DNA of 64,000 nt from Clostridia bacterium (GCA_024404145.1 JAKSQK010000001.1:186001-250000), one strand, 5' to 3'; shown: positions 1 to 8,663, counted from the first letter of the stretch. Notes: generated from the letters alone by a model not told the origin. Program-made: numbers and translations.

Positions 1-1
1 T

Positions 2-844
2 GAGCTCAGAAAGCGTTACGGAGACGATAAACAAAAAATGGCAGAAGCCCAGCAGAAACTCTATCAGGAAGAGGGAGTTTCCATGTCCGGCGGCTGCCTT
101 CCGCTGATAGTAAGACTTGTTATCATGATTAGTATTTATAACCTTATTTTGTCCCCCATAACCTATATGACGGGCGTTCAAAAAGATAAGGTTAATAATG
201 TTAAAACAACTATTTCCAATGCTATGACAGACCTTGAAAAGCATGATAAGGAAAAATATGAAAAAATAAGCAAAGAGCTGTCTATATCCAAAAAAGATTC
301 AAATAACGAACTTGTTGTTGTAAGAATCGTAAGAAACAATCCGGAAATTGTTAAGGAAATCTTATCGGATAAAGAATATGCAAAAATTAAAGACGATTTT
401 GATACCATTGTAAAAAAGGATAACGAATCGAAAATAAATTATACCTTGTTTGGAATTGATTTAACGGATAAGCCGAGTTTTTCATTCGATTTTTCTAATT
501 TCGAACTTATTTGGCTTATTCCGATAGGTGCGTTCCTTTCGCAAATCCTTACAAGCGTTATTTCAATGGCTATCCAAAAGAAGAACAACCCCGATGCTCC
601 TACCATGGCAGGTATGATGCTTACAATGCCCCTTATAACTTTGTTTATCGGTTTTTCTCTGCCGGGCGGTGTAGGATTTTATTGGATTTGCTCATCGCTT
701 ATAGGCGGTTTGATTCAGTCCGCCATTCAGATACTCTACGGTCCTCAAAGAATGCTCGCAAACGAAAGGGCAAAGGAACTCAAAAAGCAGTTGGAGTTTG
801 AGGCAAAGCAAATTGAAAAAATAGGTAACGGTACAGCCGAATAA
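2..844 (+). CDS. yidC: Membrane protein insertase YidC/Oxa1 family, 5' end missing
   Basis: The reading frame is open from base 2, so the gene starts before the window; about 280 C-terminal residues are visible. YidC inserts proteins into the cytoplasmic membrane, alone or with SecYEG. The visible part starts with the basic cytoplasmic loop (LRKRYGDDKQKMAEAQQ, followed by LYQEEGVSMSGGCLP) that is typical of the family. It continues with a membrane segment, a Lys-rich extracytoplasmic insert of about 100 residues, and at least three more hydrophobic segments ending in GFYWICSSLIGG. The long polar insert is larger than in Bacillus SpoIIIJ. The tail ends in a basic, charged helix. The khpB/jag gene follows 29 bases later, which is the usual order in Firmicutes. 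Confidence 0.95.
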   Translation, partial: ELRKRYGDDKQKMAEAQQKLYQEEGVSMSGGCLPLIVRLVIMISIYNLILSPITYMTGVQKDKVNNVKTTISNAMTDLEKHDKEKYEKISKELSISKKDSNNELVVVRIVRNNPEIVKEILSDKEYAKIKDDFDTIVKKDNESKINYTLFGIDLTDKPSFSFDFSNFELIWLIPIGAFLSQILTSVISMAIQKKNNPDAPTMAGMMLTMPLITLFIGFSLPGGVGFYWICSSLIGGLIQSAIQILYGPQRMLANERAKELKKQLEFEAKQIEKIGNGTAE

Positions 845-873
845 TATGGCGTAATCAAAAGGGAGGATTTTAC

Positions 874-1821
874 TTGATTAAAGAGGCAAGAGGTTTCGGT
901 GAAGATATTACCGAAGCGCAGGAAAATGCGCGAAAAAATCTTGGTGTTTCAGCAGATGCTGATGTTCAGTTTGAAATAGTTTCGCAAAGTAAAAAGAAAG
1001 TTTTGGGTATTTTCGGCGGTTCAAAAGCCGAGGTAAGGGCTTTTATAGAACTTCCTGATGCTCCGCAAAAAAAGGTCAGAGCGCCCAAAAATGCAAATAA
1101 GGCAGAAAAGAAATCTGCCAAAAAAACGGCAGAAGAGCCGAAAGTTTCAGAAAAGGCAAAAAAACAAAATTTTGATGAGCAGATGCCTGTGTTGATAGAC
1201 GAATCTGAAATTGATAAAAACAGCAAAACCTATAAGGCGATAACCTATTTGAAGAGCATTGCAAAGGAATTCGGTTGCGAAGAAATAACCGTTAAAGCTT
1301 TTGAAAAGGAAAACGGTGCCTTTATTTCGCTCGATGGCAAAGGGCTCGGCGCAATTATCGGCAGAAGAGGTGAAACTCTTGATGCGCTTCAATATTTAGC
1401 CGGTCTTTCGGCAAACGATTTCGGCGGATATTTTAAGGTTTCGCTTAATATCGGCGACTATCGTGAAAAGAGAGAAAAAGCTCTCGTGGCATTAGCCGAT
1501 AAGGTTGCAAAACAGGTTCTCGAAAGCGGAAGAAGCAGAGCGCTTGAACCGATGAATCCTTATGAGCGCAGAATTATCCATACCGCCGTTCAGGAAATCG
1601 ACGGTGTTGTTTCAAATTCTATCGGTGAGGGATTAGGCAGAAGAGTTGTTGTTTATTCCGAAAACGGCGATTCAAAACCACCTCGCTTTACAAATGACCG
1701 TCGCAGAGGTCAAAACCCTTCGGGCAAAAGACCGAGCAAAAATTCAAATACCGTTTCTTCGGTTCCTACAAGAGAACCGAAAAAGGACAATGATATTCCT
1801 CTTTACGGTAAAATAAACTAA
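874..1821 (+). CDS. khpB: RNA-binding protein KhpB (Jag/SpoIIIJ-associated)
   Basis: The product has 315 residues. A Jag_N domain fills about residues 1-58. A Lys/Ala-rich linker (60-110) follows, then a KH domain (about 115-190) with the GRRGE-type loop in 'GAIIGRRGETLDALQYL', then an R3H domain (about 195-265) containing 'NPYERRIIHTAV', then a disordered basic tail. KhpB binds RNA together with KhpA and affects cell elongation and division in Gram-positive bacteria. I chose the TTG at 874 because GGGAGG lies 8 bases upstream and the Jag_N domain starts there. It is probably co-transcribed with yidC. The usual downstream gene mnmE is absent; rpsU follows with its own promoter. Confidence 0.95.
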   Translation: MIKEARGFGEDITEAQENARKNLGVSADADVQFEIVSQSKKKVLGIFGGSKAEVRAFIELPDAPQKKVRAPKNANKAEKKSAKKTAEEPKVSEKAKKQNFDEQMPVLIDESEIDKNSKTYKAITYLKSIAKEFGCEEITVKAFEKENGAFISLDGKGLGAIIGRRGETLDALQYLAGLSANDFGGYFKVSLNIGDYREKREKALVALADKVAKQVLESGRSRALEPMNPYERRIIHTAVQEIDGVVSNSIGEGLGRRVVVYSENGDSKPPRFTNDRRRGQNPSGKRPSKNSNTVSSVPTREPKKDNDIPLYGKIN

Positions 1822-1901
1822 TATTCGGGTTTTATTTCGGCATTATTTCCAATATGTTATGACTTTGTTGTAAAAATATGTAAAAATTGCGAAATGAGGT
1901 C

Positions 1902-1931
1902 TTGACATATTTGATATTTCTATTGTATAAT
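1902..1931 (+). promoter_or_regulatory. Sigma-A promoter of rpsU
   Basis: A perfect -35 TTGACA (1902-1907) and a perfect -10 TATAAT (1926-1931) are separated by 18 bp. The promoter lies between jag and rpsU, so rpsU can be transcribed on its own. Confidence 0.85.
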
Positions 1932-1979
1932 ATGCTAACAAGTATAACCCCTGCAATTCTGCGGAGGGAGGGAATATAA

Positions 1980-2156
1980 ATGAGTCAGGTAAAAGTTAAA
2001 GAAAATGAATCGCTCGATAATGCTCTTCGCCGTTTTAAGAGGCAGACAGCAAAGGACGGAGTTATTCAAGAAGTGCGTAAGAGAGAGCATTATGAAAAGC
2101 CCTCTGTAAAGCGCAAAAAGAAGTCGGAAGCTGCTCGTAAGAGGAAGTTCCGCTAA
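1980..2156 (+). CDS. rpsU: 30S ribosomal protein S21 (bS21)
   Basis: A 58-codon gene preceded by a strong GGAGGGAGG ribosome binding site. The product ([20 protein letters not shown] at its start, very basic [18 protein letters not shown] end) is a typical bS21, a small-subunit protein near the anti-Shine-Dalgarno site of 16S rRNA. Length and the Arg/Lys-rich C-terminus agree with the Firmicutes family. It is monocistronic, with a consensus promoter immediately upstream and an intrinsic terminator immediately downstream. In Bacillus and relatives rpsU is usually next to yqeY; here it sits between jag and yqeG. Confidence 0.97.
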   Translation: MSQVKVKENESLDNALRRFKRQTAKDGVIQEVRKREHYEKPSVKRKKKSEAARKRKFR

Positions 2157-2170
2157 TTTAGCATTAAAAA

Positions 2171-2200
2171 GGCGGTATAATACCGCCTTTTTTCTTTTTT
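2171..2200 (+). terminator. Intrinsic terminator of rpsU
   Basis: Seven-base-pair stem GGCGGTA/TACCGCC with a 3-base loop (2171-2187), followed by a long T-rich run. Confidence 0.9.
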
Positions 2201-2211
2201 TAGGAGAAAAT

Positions 2212-2712
2212 ATGTTGCTTAAACCAACCGTAAAACTTGAAAAAATCACCGATATTTCTGTCGGATTACTTAAAAAACTTAATATAACGGCTTTGATACT
2301 CGATGTTGATAATACCCTTTCAACACATCACGGTATGGTACTTTGTGATGGACTTGAAAACTGGCTTCAAGTTATGGCCGATAACGGTATAAAACTTGTA
2401 ATACTGTCAAATTCAACTAAAAAGCGGGTTAAACCGTTCGCCGAAAAAATAAACCTCGATTATCTTTCGACTGGGCTCAAACCGCTTTTTATCGGCTATT
2501 TAAGGGCGCTGAAAAGACTCGGGGTAAGCCGAAAAAATGTTGCCATTGTCGGCGACCAGATTTTCACCGATGTTTTGGGCGGAAACTGCTGTCTTTTGAA
2601 AACAATTCTTTTAACGCCTATAAAACCCGAATCAAGTTTGCGTTTCAGGTTTAAGAGAAAACTCGAAAAGATAGTTTATAAAATTTATAAAATTGAAAAC
2701 TACAAGGGGTGA
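2212..2712 (+). CDS. yqeG: YqeG family HAD-IIIA phosphatase
   Basis: 166 residues with the HAD motif I 'LILDVDNTLS' near residue 30, motif II 'LVILSNSTKK' near residue 62, and motif III/IV 'VAIVGDQIFTDVLGG' near residue 115. This is the architecture of the YqeG/HAD-IIIA hydrolases. The substrate in bacteria is not settled; eukaryotic relatives are phosphatidylglycerophosphate phosphatases. The start has AGGAGA 6 bases upstream. The stop codon lies just before the next gene, so the two genes are probably co-transcribed. Confidence 0.92.
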   Translation: MLLKPTVKLEKITDISVGLLKKLNITALILDVDNTLSTHHGMVLCDGLENWLQVMADNGIKLVILSNSTKKRVKPFAEKINLDYLSTGLKPLFIGYLRALKRLGVSRKNVAIVGDQIFTDVLGGNCCLLKTILLTPIKPESSLRFRFKRKLEKIVYKIYKIENYKG

Positions 2713-2720
2713 AAAAACTT

Positions 2721-3575
2721 ATGTCATGTAAATTCGGTCCCGCCGGAAATTCCCTTTCTTTTTCTTTGATGGGATATAAGAGCAGTTTGCAGGTGCCCGA
2801 ATATCTTTCAAAAATGGGACTTAATGCCTTTGAATATCAGTGCGGACGAGGGGTAAATATCGGCACCGAAAAGGCAAAAGAACTCGGAATTATCGCAAAA
2901 GAATATGGCATAACCCTTTCGTTACATGCCCCTTATTATATATCTATGTCTTCGCTTGAAGAAGAAAAGCGTCTTAACTCGGTAAATTATATTCTTGCGA
3001 GTGCGAGGGCGGTTAAGGCGATGGGTGGTGAGCGCATAATCGTTCATACCGGTTCCTGCGGAAAAATAAGCCGTGAACAAGCACTTGTTCTTGCAAAGGA
3101 CACTATGCAAAAATCCCTCGATGCGCTCGATAATGAGGGACTTTCGGATATTCATATCTGCCCTGAAACAATGGGCAAGGTAAATCAACTCGGAACGCTT
3201 GATGAGGTTTTGGAACTTTGTACGCTCGATGAAAGACTTATTCCCTGTATCGACTTCGGCCATCTTAACGCTAGAGATATGGGATTTTTCAAAACCGCCG
3301 AGGATTACAAAAAAGTCTATGATGCTATTGAAAACCGTTTGGGAACCGAGCGGCTAAAAACTTTTCATTCTCATTTTTCAAAAATAGAATATACAGCAGG
3401 AGGAGAAAAACGGCATCTGACATTTGCCGATACCGTTTTTGGTCCCGATTTTGAGCCGATTATGGAATTATCGGCGAAGAAAAACTGCAACAACATTTTT
3501 ATTTGCGAATCCGACGGAACTCAGGCGGAGGATGCAAAACAGATGAAAGACTTTTATGAAGGAATAAAAAAATAA
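2721..3575 (+). CDS. Endonuclease IV-like TIM-barrel protein (AP endonuclease family 2)
   Basis: About 284 residues of the Xylose-isomerase-like TIM-barrel fold with endonuclease IV-type metal ligands. I see SLHAPYY, VHTGSCG, CPETMGK, CIDFGHLNARD, a HSH motif, KRHLTF and ICESDGT in the expected order. At least eight of the nine Nfo zinc ligands appear to be present, so an apurinic-site endonuclease activity is plausible. Similar clostridial proteins are annotated deoxyribonuclease IV. I prefer the ATG at 2721 over the GTG at 2709, because AAGGGG sits 9-10 bases before 2721 and would overlap the GTG. It follows yqeG directly. Confidence 0.85.
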   Translation: MSCKFGPAGNSLSFSLMGYKSSLQVPEYLSKMGLNAFEYQCGRGVNIGTEKAKELGIIAKEYGITLSLHAPYYISMSSLEEEKRLNSVNYILASARAVKAMGGERIIVHTGSCGKISREQALVLAKDTMQKSLDALDNEGLSDIHICPETMGKVNQLGTLDEVLELCTLDERLIPCIDFGHLNARDMGFFKTAEDYKKVYDAIENRLGTERLKTFHSHFSKIEYTAGGEKRHLTFADTVFGPDFEPIMELSAKKNCNNIFICESDGTQAEDAKQMKDFYEGIKK

Positions 3576-3583
3576 GGTTTTAT

Positions 3584-3612
3584 TTGATTTATTTATATTT
3601 CGGGTTTATAAT
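3584..3612 (+). promoter_or_regulatory. Predicted promoter of the K+ uptake cluster
   Basis: TTGATT (3584-3589) and TATAAT (3607-3612) separated by 17 bp. Transcription would start near 3619 and give a leader of about 160 bases before trkA. Confidence 0.6.
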
Positions 3613-3618
3613 GGGTTT

Positions 3619-3778
3619 ATAGGTTTTTAACGGAAAAAACAGCGTGAAAATTTACGCTCAAAATTTATAAAGGCGCATAGTTTTAGCCGTTTATACGGCA
3701 ACCCAAAATAAGCGGTAAAATAATCGGCGCTTCGGCGGAATTTATCGCATTTTGTGTCTTAAAAAAGAATGGTGGTCA
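3619..3778 (+). promoter_or_regulatory. Structured 5' leader of the trkA cluster, class unknown
   Basis: The leader holds at least three local hairpins. AGCGT/ACGCT pairs at 3641-3658 (the inner bases can extend it), GCCGT/ACGGC with a TTAT loop lies at 3686-3699, and a CGC-TTCG-GCG tetraloop hairpin lies near 3727-3736. No terminator with a T-run is evident, so any control would be at the level of translation or RNA stability. The conserved core of the c-di-AMP (ydaO) riboswitch, a common regulator of K+ transporters, was not recognised. Confidence 0.4.
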
Positions 3779-3780
3779 AT

Positions 3781-5145
3781 ATGAATATTATCATATCGGG
3801 ATACGGTAAAATAGGCGATATTTTAATAAGAAATTTAACCGAAGAGGGACATAACATTGTTGTAATTGACAAAGATTCTTATGTTTTAACTCAGGCGACA
3901 AATCTTTATGATGTTATGTGCGTTTGCGGAAACGGTGCAGATTATGATACGCTTATGAATGCCAATGTAAAAAATGCCGATATATATATTGCGGTTACGG
4001 GTTCAGATGAACTTAATATGCTCGGTTGTTTTCTTGCGAGAAAACTGGGCGCCAAGCATACGATAGCCAGAATAAGAACCCCCGAATATAACGATAATAA
4101 CGAAGGTTTTAACTTCTTAAAGCAACAACTTGATTTATCCCTCGTCATAAACCCCGAGCAGTTAGCGGCAAAGGAACTTTTTAATATCCTTAAATTTCCG
4201 AGCGCCGTTAATATAGAGCATTTTGCAAGAAGAAAATTTGAAATGGTTGAAATCATCTTAAAGAGCGATTCGGTTCTTAACGGTATGAGTCTTATAGAAC
4301 TGAGAAAAAAGTTTTCGGAGAATTTTCTTGTTTGCGTTGTAAGAAGGGGAGATACGGTTTATATTCCCGACGGTAATTTCCGCCTTCAAGCAGGCGATAA
4401 AATCGGTCTTACCGCATCACCTGCCGAAATACAAAAACTGCTTAAAAAACTTTCAATATTAAAGAAAAAAGCAAGAAATATAATGATTTTGGGTGGCAGC
4501 AGAACTGCATATTATCTCTCAAGACTGCTTATTTCAAGCGGCAATAATGTTAAAATTATCGAAAAAGATAAAAAACGCTGCGAAGTTTTAAGTTCGCTTC
4601 TTCCGGAATCTACGGTGATTTTCGGCGACGGAGCTAATCAGGAAGTCCTGATGGAAGAGGGACTTTTATCAATGGATGCTTTCATATCGCTAACGGATAT
4701 GGACGAAGAAAACATACTCATTTCCTCTTTTGCATCGTCGCATAATGTTTCGAAGGTTATATCAAAGGTCAACCGAACCGCCCTTTCAAATTTGGCGGAA
4801 AAGTTTGGGCTTGATTGTATTGTATCGCCGAAAAAGATGATTTCCGATGTAATCGTGAGATATGCGAGGGCGCTTCAAAATACCGAGGGAAGCAAGATGG
4901 AAACACTTTATAAAATTATGGACGGAAAGGCCGAGGCGGTCGAGTTTGTAGTTGAGGACAGTTTTAATCATGTTAATGTTCCGCTCAAAGACCTATCGCT
5001 TAAACCCGATACGATTATCGGCGGTATAATAAGGGGCCGAAAAGCCATAATTCCTTCGGGTAATGATGTTATTATGCCTAATGATAGGGTAATTGTTATT
5101 GTCGCAGGTCAGAATATGGACGATTTATCCGATATTATAAAATAA
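3781..5145 (+). CDS. trkA: Trk system potassium transport regulatory subunit TrkA
   Basis: A 454-residue peripheral protein with two RCK modules in tandem. Each has a Rossmann nucleotide-binding domain (first glycine motif GYGKIGD near residue 7, second 'ILGGSRTAYYLSRLL' near residue 240) and an RCK_C domain. TrkA binds NAD(H)/ATP and gates the TrkH membrane channel. The start at 3781 (MNIIISGYGKIGD) matches the family and has GGTGG just upstream; an ATG 12 bases earlier is less likely. It is the first gene of trkA-trkH-ktrB-ktrA, and trkH starts 15 bases downstream. Confidence 0.95.
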   Translation: MNIIISGYGKIGDILIRNLTEEGHNIVVIDKDSYVLTQATNLYDVMCVCGNGADYDTLMNANVKNADIYIAVTGSDELNMLGCFLARKLGAKHTIARIRTPEYNDNNEGFNFLKQQLDLSLVINPEQLAAKELFNILKFPSAVNIEHFARRKFEMVEIILKSDSVLNGMSLIELRKKFSENFLVCVVRRGDTVYIPDGNFRLQAGDKIGLTASPAEIQKLLKKLSILKKKARNIMILGGSRTAYYLSRLLISSGNNVKIIEKDKKRCEVLSSLLPESTVIFGDGANQEVLMEEGLLSMDAFISLTDMDEENILISSFASSHNVSKVISKVNRTALSNLAEKFGLDCIVSPKKMISDVIVRYARALQNTEGSKMETLYKIMDGKAEAVEFVVEDSFNHVNVPLKDLSLKPDTIIGGIIRGRKAIIPSGNDVIMPNDRVIVIVAGQNMDDLSDIIK

Positions 5146-5160
5146 AGGTAGTTAAAAGGA

Positions 5161-6612
5161 ATGAATACCAAAACCGTTTTTTATATTACAGGCAAAATTA
5201 TTATTACGGTATCGGTTTTAATGTTTCTGCCGGTAATTACAGCGATATGCTATAACGAAATACATTCGCTGTTAAGTTTTTTATATGTTATAGTAGGCGG
5301 ATTTGCAGTCGGCTTTGTTTTAACATTTCTCTGCCGAAAAAAAGACGGAGTTTTGTATGCAAAGGACGGCTTTATTGTTGTAACTCTTGCTTGGATTGCA
5401 AGTTCGGTTTTGGGCGCAATGCCGTTTGTTGTTTCGGGGGAAATCCCTTCGTTTACCAATGCTTTTTTTGAAACGGTCAGCGGATTTACAACAACTGGCG
5501 CTTCAATTCTTACAAATGTTGAAGCCATGAGCAAATCAATGCTCTTTTGGAGAAGTTTTACTCATTTTATCGGCGGTATGGGAATAATAGTTTTTGTTAT
5601 GGCGCTGATACCTGCGGTTTCGGGCAGGTCTATTCATATTTTGAGAGCCGAAATGCCCGGCCCTACGGTTGATAAAATTATGCCGAAAGCAAAGGATACG
5701 GCAAAAATCCTTTATTTAATCTATATAGGTCTTGCGGCGGCCGAAGCAATAATGCTTCTTTTCGGCGGTATGCCGTTATTTGACAGTCTTGTTCATACAT
5801 TCGGAACTGCCGGAACAGGCGGTTTTGGAATTAAGGCAAACAGTATTGCCGGTTACAGCAATTTCTGTCAATGGGTAATAGCCGTATTTATGGTGATTTT
5901 CGGTATCAACTTCAATGTATTTTATCTTTTGCTTATTAAGCGTACCGTTTCGGCATTCAAATCGAGCGAGTTATGGACTTATCTCGGAATCATAGCCGCT
6001 TCAACGGGATTTATCTGCCTTAACATCTATTCGACCTATGAGAAGTTTTCCGATTTAATAAGGGATTCTTTTTTTCAGGTTTCAACCATAATTTCAACAA
6101 CCGGATTTTCAACTGTTGATTTTGATAAATGGCCTACATTTTCAAAAGCCCTACTGCTTTTGCTTATGGTAACGGGCGCTTGTGCCGGCTCAACGGCAGG
6201 TGGTATTAAAATTTCGAGGGTTGTTTTGCTTTTCAAAATAGTATTAAACAGATTAAAACTGTTGCTTCATCCGAGAGCTGTATGTACGGTTAAGGTTGAT
6301 AAAAAGACGGTCGACCCCGATGTCGTTTCGGGAGTAACGGTTTATGCTGTTTTGTATTTTGTTTGCATTATTGCGATTTTCTTGATACTTTGCATTGAAA
6401 AAAGTTTTGATATAGAAAGTAATTTAAGCGCAACACTTGCTTGTTTTAACAATATCGGACCCGGTTTGGCTATTGTAGGGCCTACGGCAAGTTATGCCGG
6501 ATATTCTGCGTTATCAAAATGGGTTTTATCGGTGGCAATGCTGATGGGACGGCTCGAAATATTCCCGATATTGCTTTTCTTATCACCTTCCGCTTGGAAA
6601 AAGGCAGGTTAA
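5161..6612 (+). CDS. trkH: TrkH family potassium uptake membrane protein
   Basis: 483 residues, multi-spanning membrane protein. The pore-loop selectivity segments of the SKT superfamily are visible: 'SGFTTTGAS', 'FGTAGTGGFG', 'IISTTGFST' and 'NNIGPGL'. The 'GACAGSTAGGIK' motif that follows the third repeat is also present. Length and the N-terminal extra helices make it TrkH-like rather than KtrB-like. It should partner with the adjacent two-RCK TrkA. The next gene, ktrB, begins 7 bases downstream, so the genes form one transcription unit. Confidence 0.95.
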   Translation: MNTKTVFYITGKIIITVSVLMFLPVITAICYNEIHSLLSFLYVIVGGFAVGFVLTFLCRKKDGVLYAKDGFIVVTLAWIASSVLGAMPFVVSGEIPSFTNAFFETVSGFTTTGASILTNVEAMSKSMLFWRSFTHFIGGMGIIVFVMALIPAVSGRSIHILRAEMPGPTVDKIMPKAKDTAKILYLIYIGLAAAEAIMLLFGGMPLFDSLVHTFGTAGTGGFGIKANSIAGYSNFCQWVIAVFMVIFGINFNVFYLLLIKRTVSAFKSSELWTYLGIIAASTGFICLNIYSTYEKFSDLIRDSFFQVSTIISTTGFSTVDFDKWPTFSKALLLLLMVTGACAGSTAGGIKISRVVLLFKIVLNRLKLLLHPRAVCTVKVDKKTVDPDVVSGVTVYAVLYFVCIIAIFLILCIEKSFDIESNLSATLACFNNIGPGLAIVGPTASYAGYSALSKWVLSVAMLMGRLEIFPILLFLSPSAWKKAG

Positions 6613-6619
6613 CACTTTT

Positions 6620-7936
6620 ATGAAAAAACAAAAATTTCTGTCTTCGCAAAGGGTTATAATTTTCAGCTTTTCTGCGATGATACTCTTAGGCGCATTGCTT
6701 TTGATGTTGCCTTTCGCATCAAGGGGCAACACTTCGTTTTTAGATGCGCTTTTTACCGCAACATCAGCATCTTGCGTTACGGGACTTGTTGTTTTTGATA
6801 CGGCATCGTATTTTACTGTTTTCGGAAAAACCGTTATTATTGTTTTGATTCAGATAGGCGGTATGGGTGTTATTACGATGGCAATGCTTTTAGCAAAACT
6901 GAGCGGTAAAAAGGTCGGTCTTAAAGGCAAAAGTTTGATGCAGGATTCCATTTCCGCTCCAAGATTCGGCAAAATTTTATCGCTAACAGGATTTATTATC
7001 CTCACAACTCTTATAATCGAGCTTTCGGGCGCTGTTTTGCTTATGTATCCCATGATAAACAAATACGGCTTGTTAAAAGGTATTTGCTATTCGCTGTTTC
7101 ATTCTGTTTCGGCTTTTTGCAATGCCGGTTTTGATATTCTCGGAAATAAAGCTCCTTTTTCGTCTCTTTGTATCTTCGGAAACAATGTTATCGTTAATGT
7201 TACAATTATGTTGCTTATTATTATAGGCGGTATAGGTTTTGTAACATGGGACGATGTTAAAAATCATAAATTCCATTTTTCAAAATACCGTATGCAGACC
7301 AAAGCGGTTTTGGTTTTCACATTGTTTTTGATATTTATTCCTGCAATTTTTTTCTATATTTTTGAATTTTCGAAACTAACGGGTGCTAATAGAGTATTGG
7401 CATCGCTTTTTCAGTCGGTAACACTTCGTACGGCGGGATTTAATACCGTTTCTTTCGGCGATATATCCGAATCGGGAAAACTCGTTATGATATTTTTAAT
7501 GTTAATCGGAGGTTCTTCCGGCTCAACGGCGGGAGGTATGAAAGTTACAACCTTTGCCGTTATGGTGGCGGCGGTTTTTTCGGTTTTCAAAAGAAAGAAA
7601 AGCAACGAAATGTTTGGCAGAAGAATACCCGATGAAACGGTAAAAAATGCTCTTTCCATTGTGTCGCTTTATTTAACCTTGTTTATTTTGGGCGGAATAT
7701 TTATAAGTGTGGCCGAAGATTTACCGCTTATTGACTGCTTGTTTGAAACTGCTTCCGCAATAGGAACGGTTGGTCTTACGGTGGGGATTACCGCTTCGCT
7801 TTCTTCGGCTTCAAAAATAATAATCATAGCCCTTATGTTCCTCGGACGAGTGGGTGGACTGACACTTGTTTTTGCAACGGTAGGTCAAAGCAACAAAGAG
7901 GCATTACTGCCTTCTGAAAATATTATAGTAGGGTGA
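6620..7936 (+). CDS. ktrB: KtrB-type potassium uptake membrane subunit
   Basis: 438 residues, shorter at the N-terminus than the preceding TrkH and typical of KtrB. Selectivity-filter segments are visible as 'TSASCVTGLV', 'VSAFCNAGFD', 'VTLRTAGFNT' and 'TASAIGTVGLT', plus 'GGSSGSTAGGMK' after the third repeat. KtrB forms a dimeric Na+-dependent K+ channel on an octameric KtrA ring. The ktrA gene follows and its start codon lies just after the ktrB stop. The cluster therefore encodes two distinct K+ channel pairs back to back. Confidence 0.94.
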   Translation: MKKQKFLSSQRVIIFSFSAMILLGALLLMLPFASRGNTSFLDALFTATSASCVTGLVVFDTASYFTVFGKTVIIVLIQIGGMGVITMAMLLAKLSGKKVGLKGKSLMQDSISAPRFGKILSLTGFIILTTLIIELSGAVLLMYPMINKYGLLKGICYSLFHSVSAFCNAGFDILGNKAPFSSLCIFGNNVIVNVTIMLLIIIGGIGFVTWDDVKNHKFHFSKYRMQTKAVLVFTLFLIFIPAIFFYIFEFSKLTGANRVLASLFQSVTLRTAGFNTVSFGDISESGKLVMIFLMLIGGSSGSTAGGMKVTTFAVMVAAVFSVFKRKKSNEMFGRRIPDETVKNALSIVSLYLTLFILGGIFISVAEDLPLIDCLFETASAIGTVGLTVGITASLSSASKIIIIALMFLGRVGGLTLVFATVGQSNKEALLPSENIIVG

Positions 7937-7941
7937 AAACA

Positions 7942-8589
7942 ATGAAAACTGTTTTACTTATCGGCGCAGGTGGCTTTGGTAAGCATCTCGCCCAAAAGCT
8001 TATCGAAATGAAATATGAAGTTATGGTTATCGATAGGCATGAGAATTTAATTGACGATGTTGTAGATTTTGTTACAGCGGCACAGATAGGCGACTGTACA
8101 GACATAGATGTTTTATCTAATATTGATGTTGAAAGCTTTGACTGCTGTTTTGTAACTATCAGAAAGAGTTTTCAAGATTCACTTGAAACAACCTCGCTTC
8201 TCAAAGAACTTGGAGCCAAAAGAGTTGTATCTTTTGCAACGAATGATGTTCAGGAAAAATTTTTGCTCAGAAACGGCGCCGATGCGGTTATCTATCCCGA
8301 AAAGCAGTTTGCTTCCTGGGCGGCGATGAGATATACAACCGAAAACATTTTCGATTATGTGGAACTTGATGGCGAATATTCAATGTTTGAGGTTGCCGCC
8401 CCCGAAAGTTTTGTCGGCAAAACAATTAGCGAACTCGCAATTCGGCAAAAATACGGAATAAATATAATAGGAATAAAAAGGGATAATACTCTTGATGTTT
8501 CAATAAGCGCCGCTACCGAGATAGGTGAAAATGAGCGTCTTTTCGTTATCGGAAGTGTTAAAAATATCAGAAAGTATTTTGATGTTTAA
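7942..8589 (+). CDS. ktrA: KtrA-type RCK regulatory subunit of K+ uptake
   Basis: 215 residues with one RCK_N Rossmann domain (MKTVLLIGAGGFGKHLAQ; acidic residue after the second strand in VIDRHENL) and one RCK_C domain from about residue 135. This single-module size is typical of KtrA. The start at 7942 has a GGGTG ribosome binding site 6 bases upstream; the GTG at 7933 would overlap that site. It is the last gene of the K+ cluster, and no obvious terminator follows before the efp promoter. Confidence 0.93.
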   Translation: MKTVLLIGAGGFGKHLAQKLIEMKYEVMVIDRHENLIDDVVDFVTAAQIGDCTDIDVLSNIDVESFDCCFVTIRKSFQDSLETTSLLKELGAKRVVSFATNDVQEKFLLRNGADAVIYPEKQFASWAAMRYTTENIFDYVELDGEYSMFEVAAPESFVGKTISELAIRQKYGINIIGIKRDNTLDVSISAATEIGENERLFVIGSVKNIRKYFDV

Positions 8590-8603
8590 GGTAACTAAAA
8601 TGC

Positions 8604-8632
8604 TTGACAAAAGGCAATTATTGCCTTATAAT
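8604..8632 (+). promoter_or_regulatory. Consensus promoter of efp with a palindrome in the spacer
   Basis: TTGACA (8604-8609) and TATAAT (8627-8632) with a 17-bp spacer. The spacer and the first -10 base form an inverted repeat AAGGCAA-TTA-TTGCCTT (8611-8627). A protein bound there would block RNA polymerase. Alternatively it is a weak terminator hairpin for ktrA. Confidence 0.8.
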
Positions 8633-8663
8633 TTATACAGTTTATTATTTGGAGGAATATTTA

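Noticed and set aside
3619..3780. Possible ydaO (c-di-AMP) riboswitch upstream of trkA
   Set aside because: Gene context fits, but the conserved core blocks of that class were not found in either the 5' or 3' half; it is reported only as an unclassified leader.
3619..3780. Possible c-di-GMP-I (GEMM) riboswitch
   Set aside because: An AAAGGCGCATAG stretch recalls the GEMM 5' side, but the GACGCAAAGCC-type block and GAAA tetraloop are missing.
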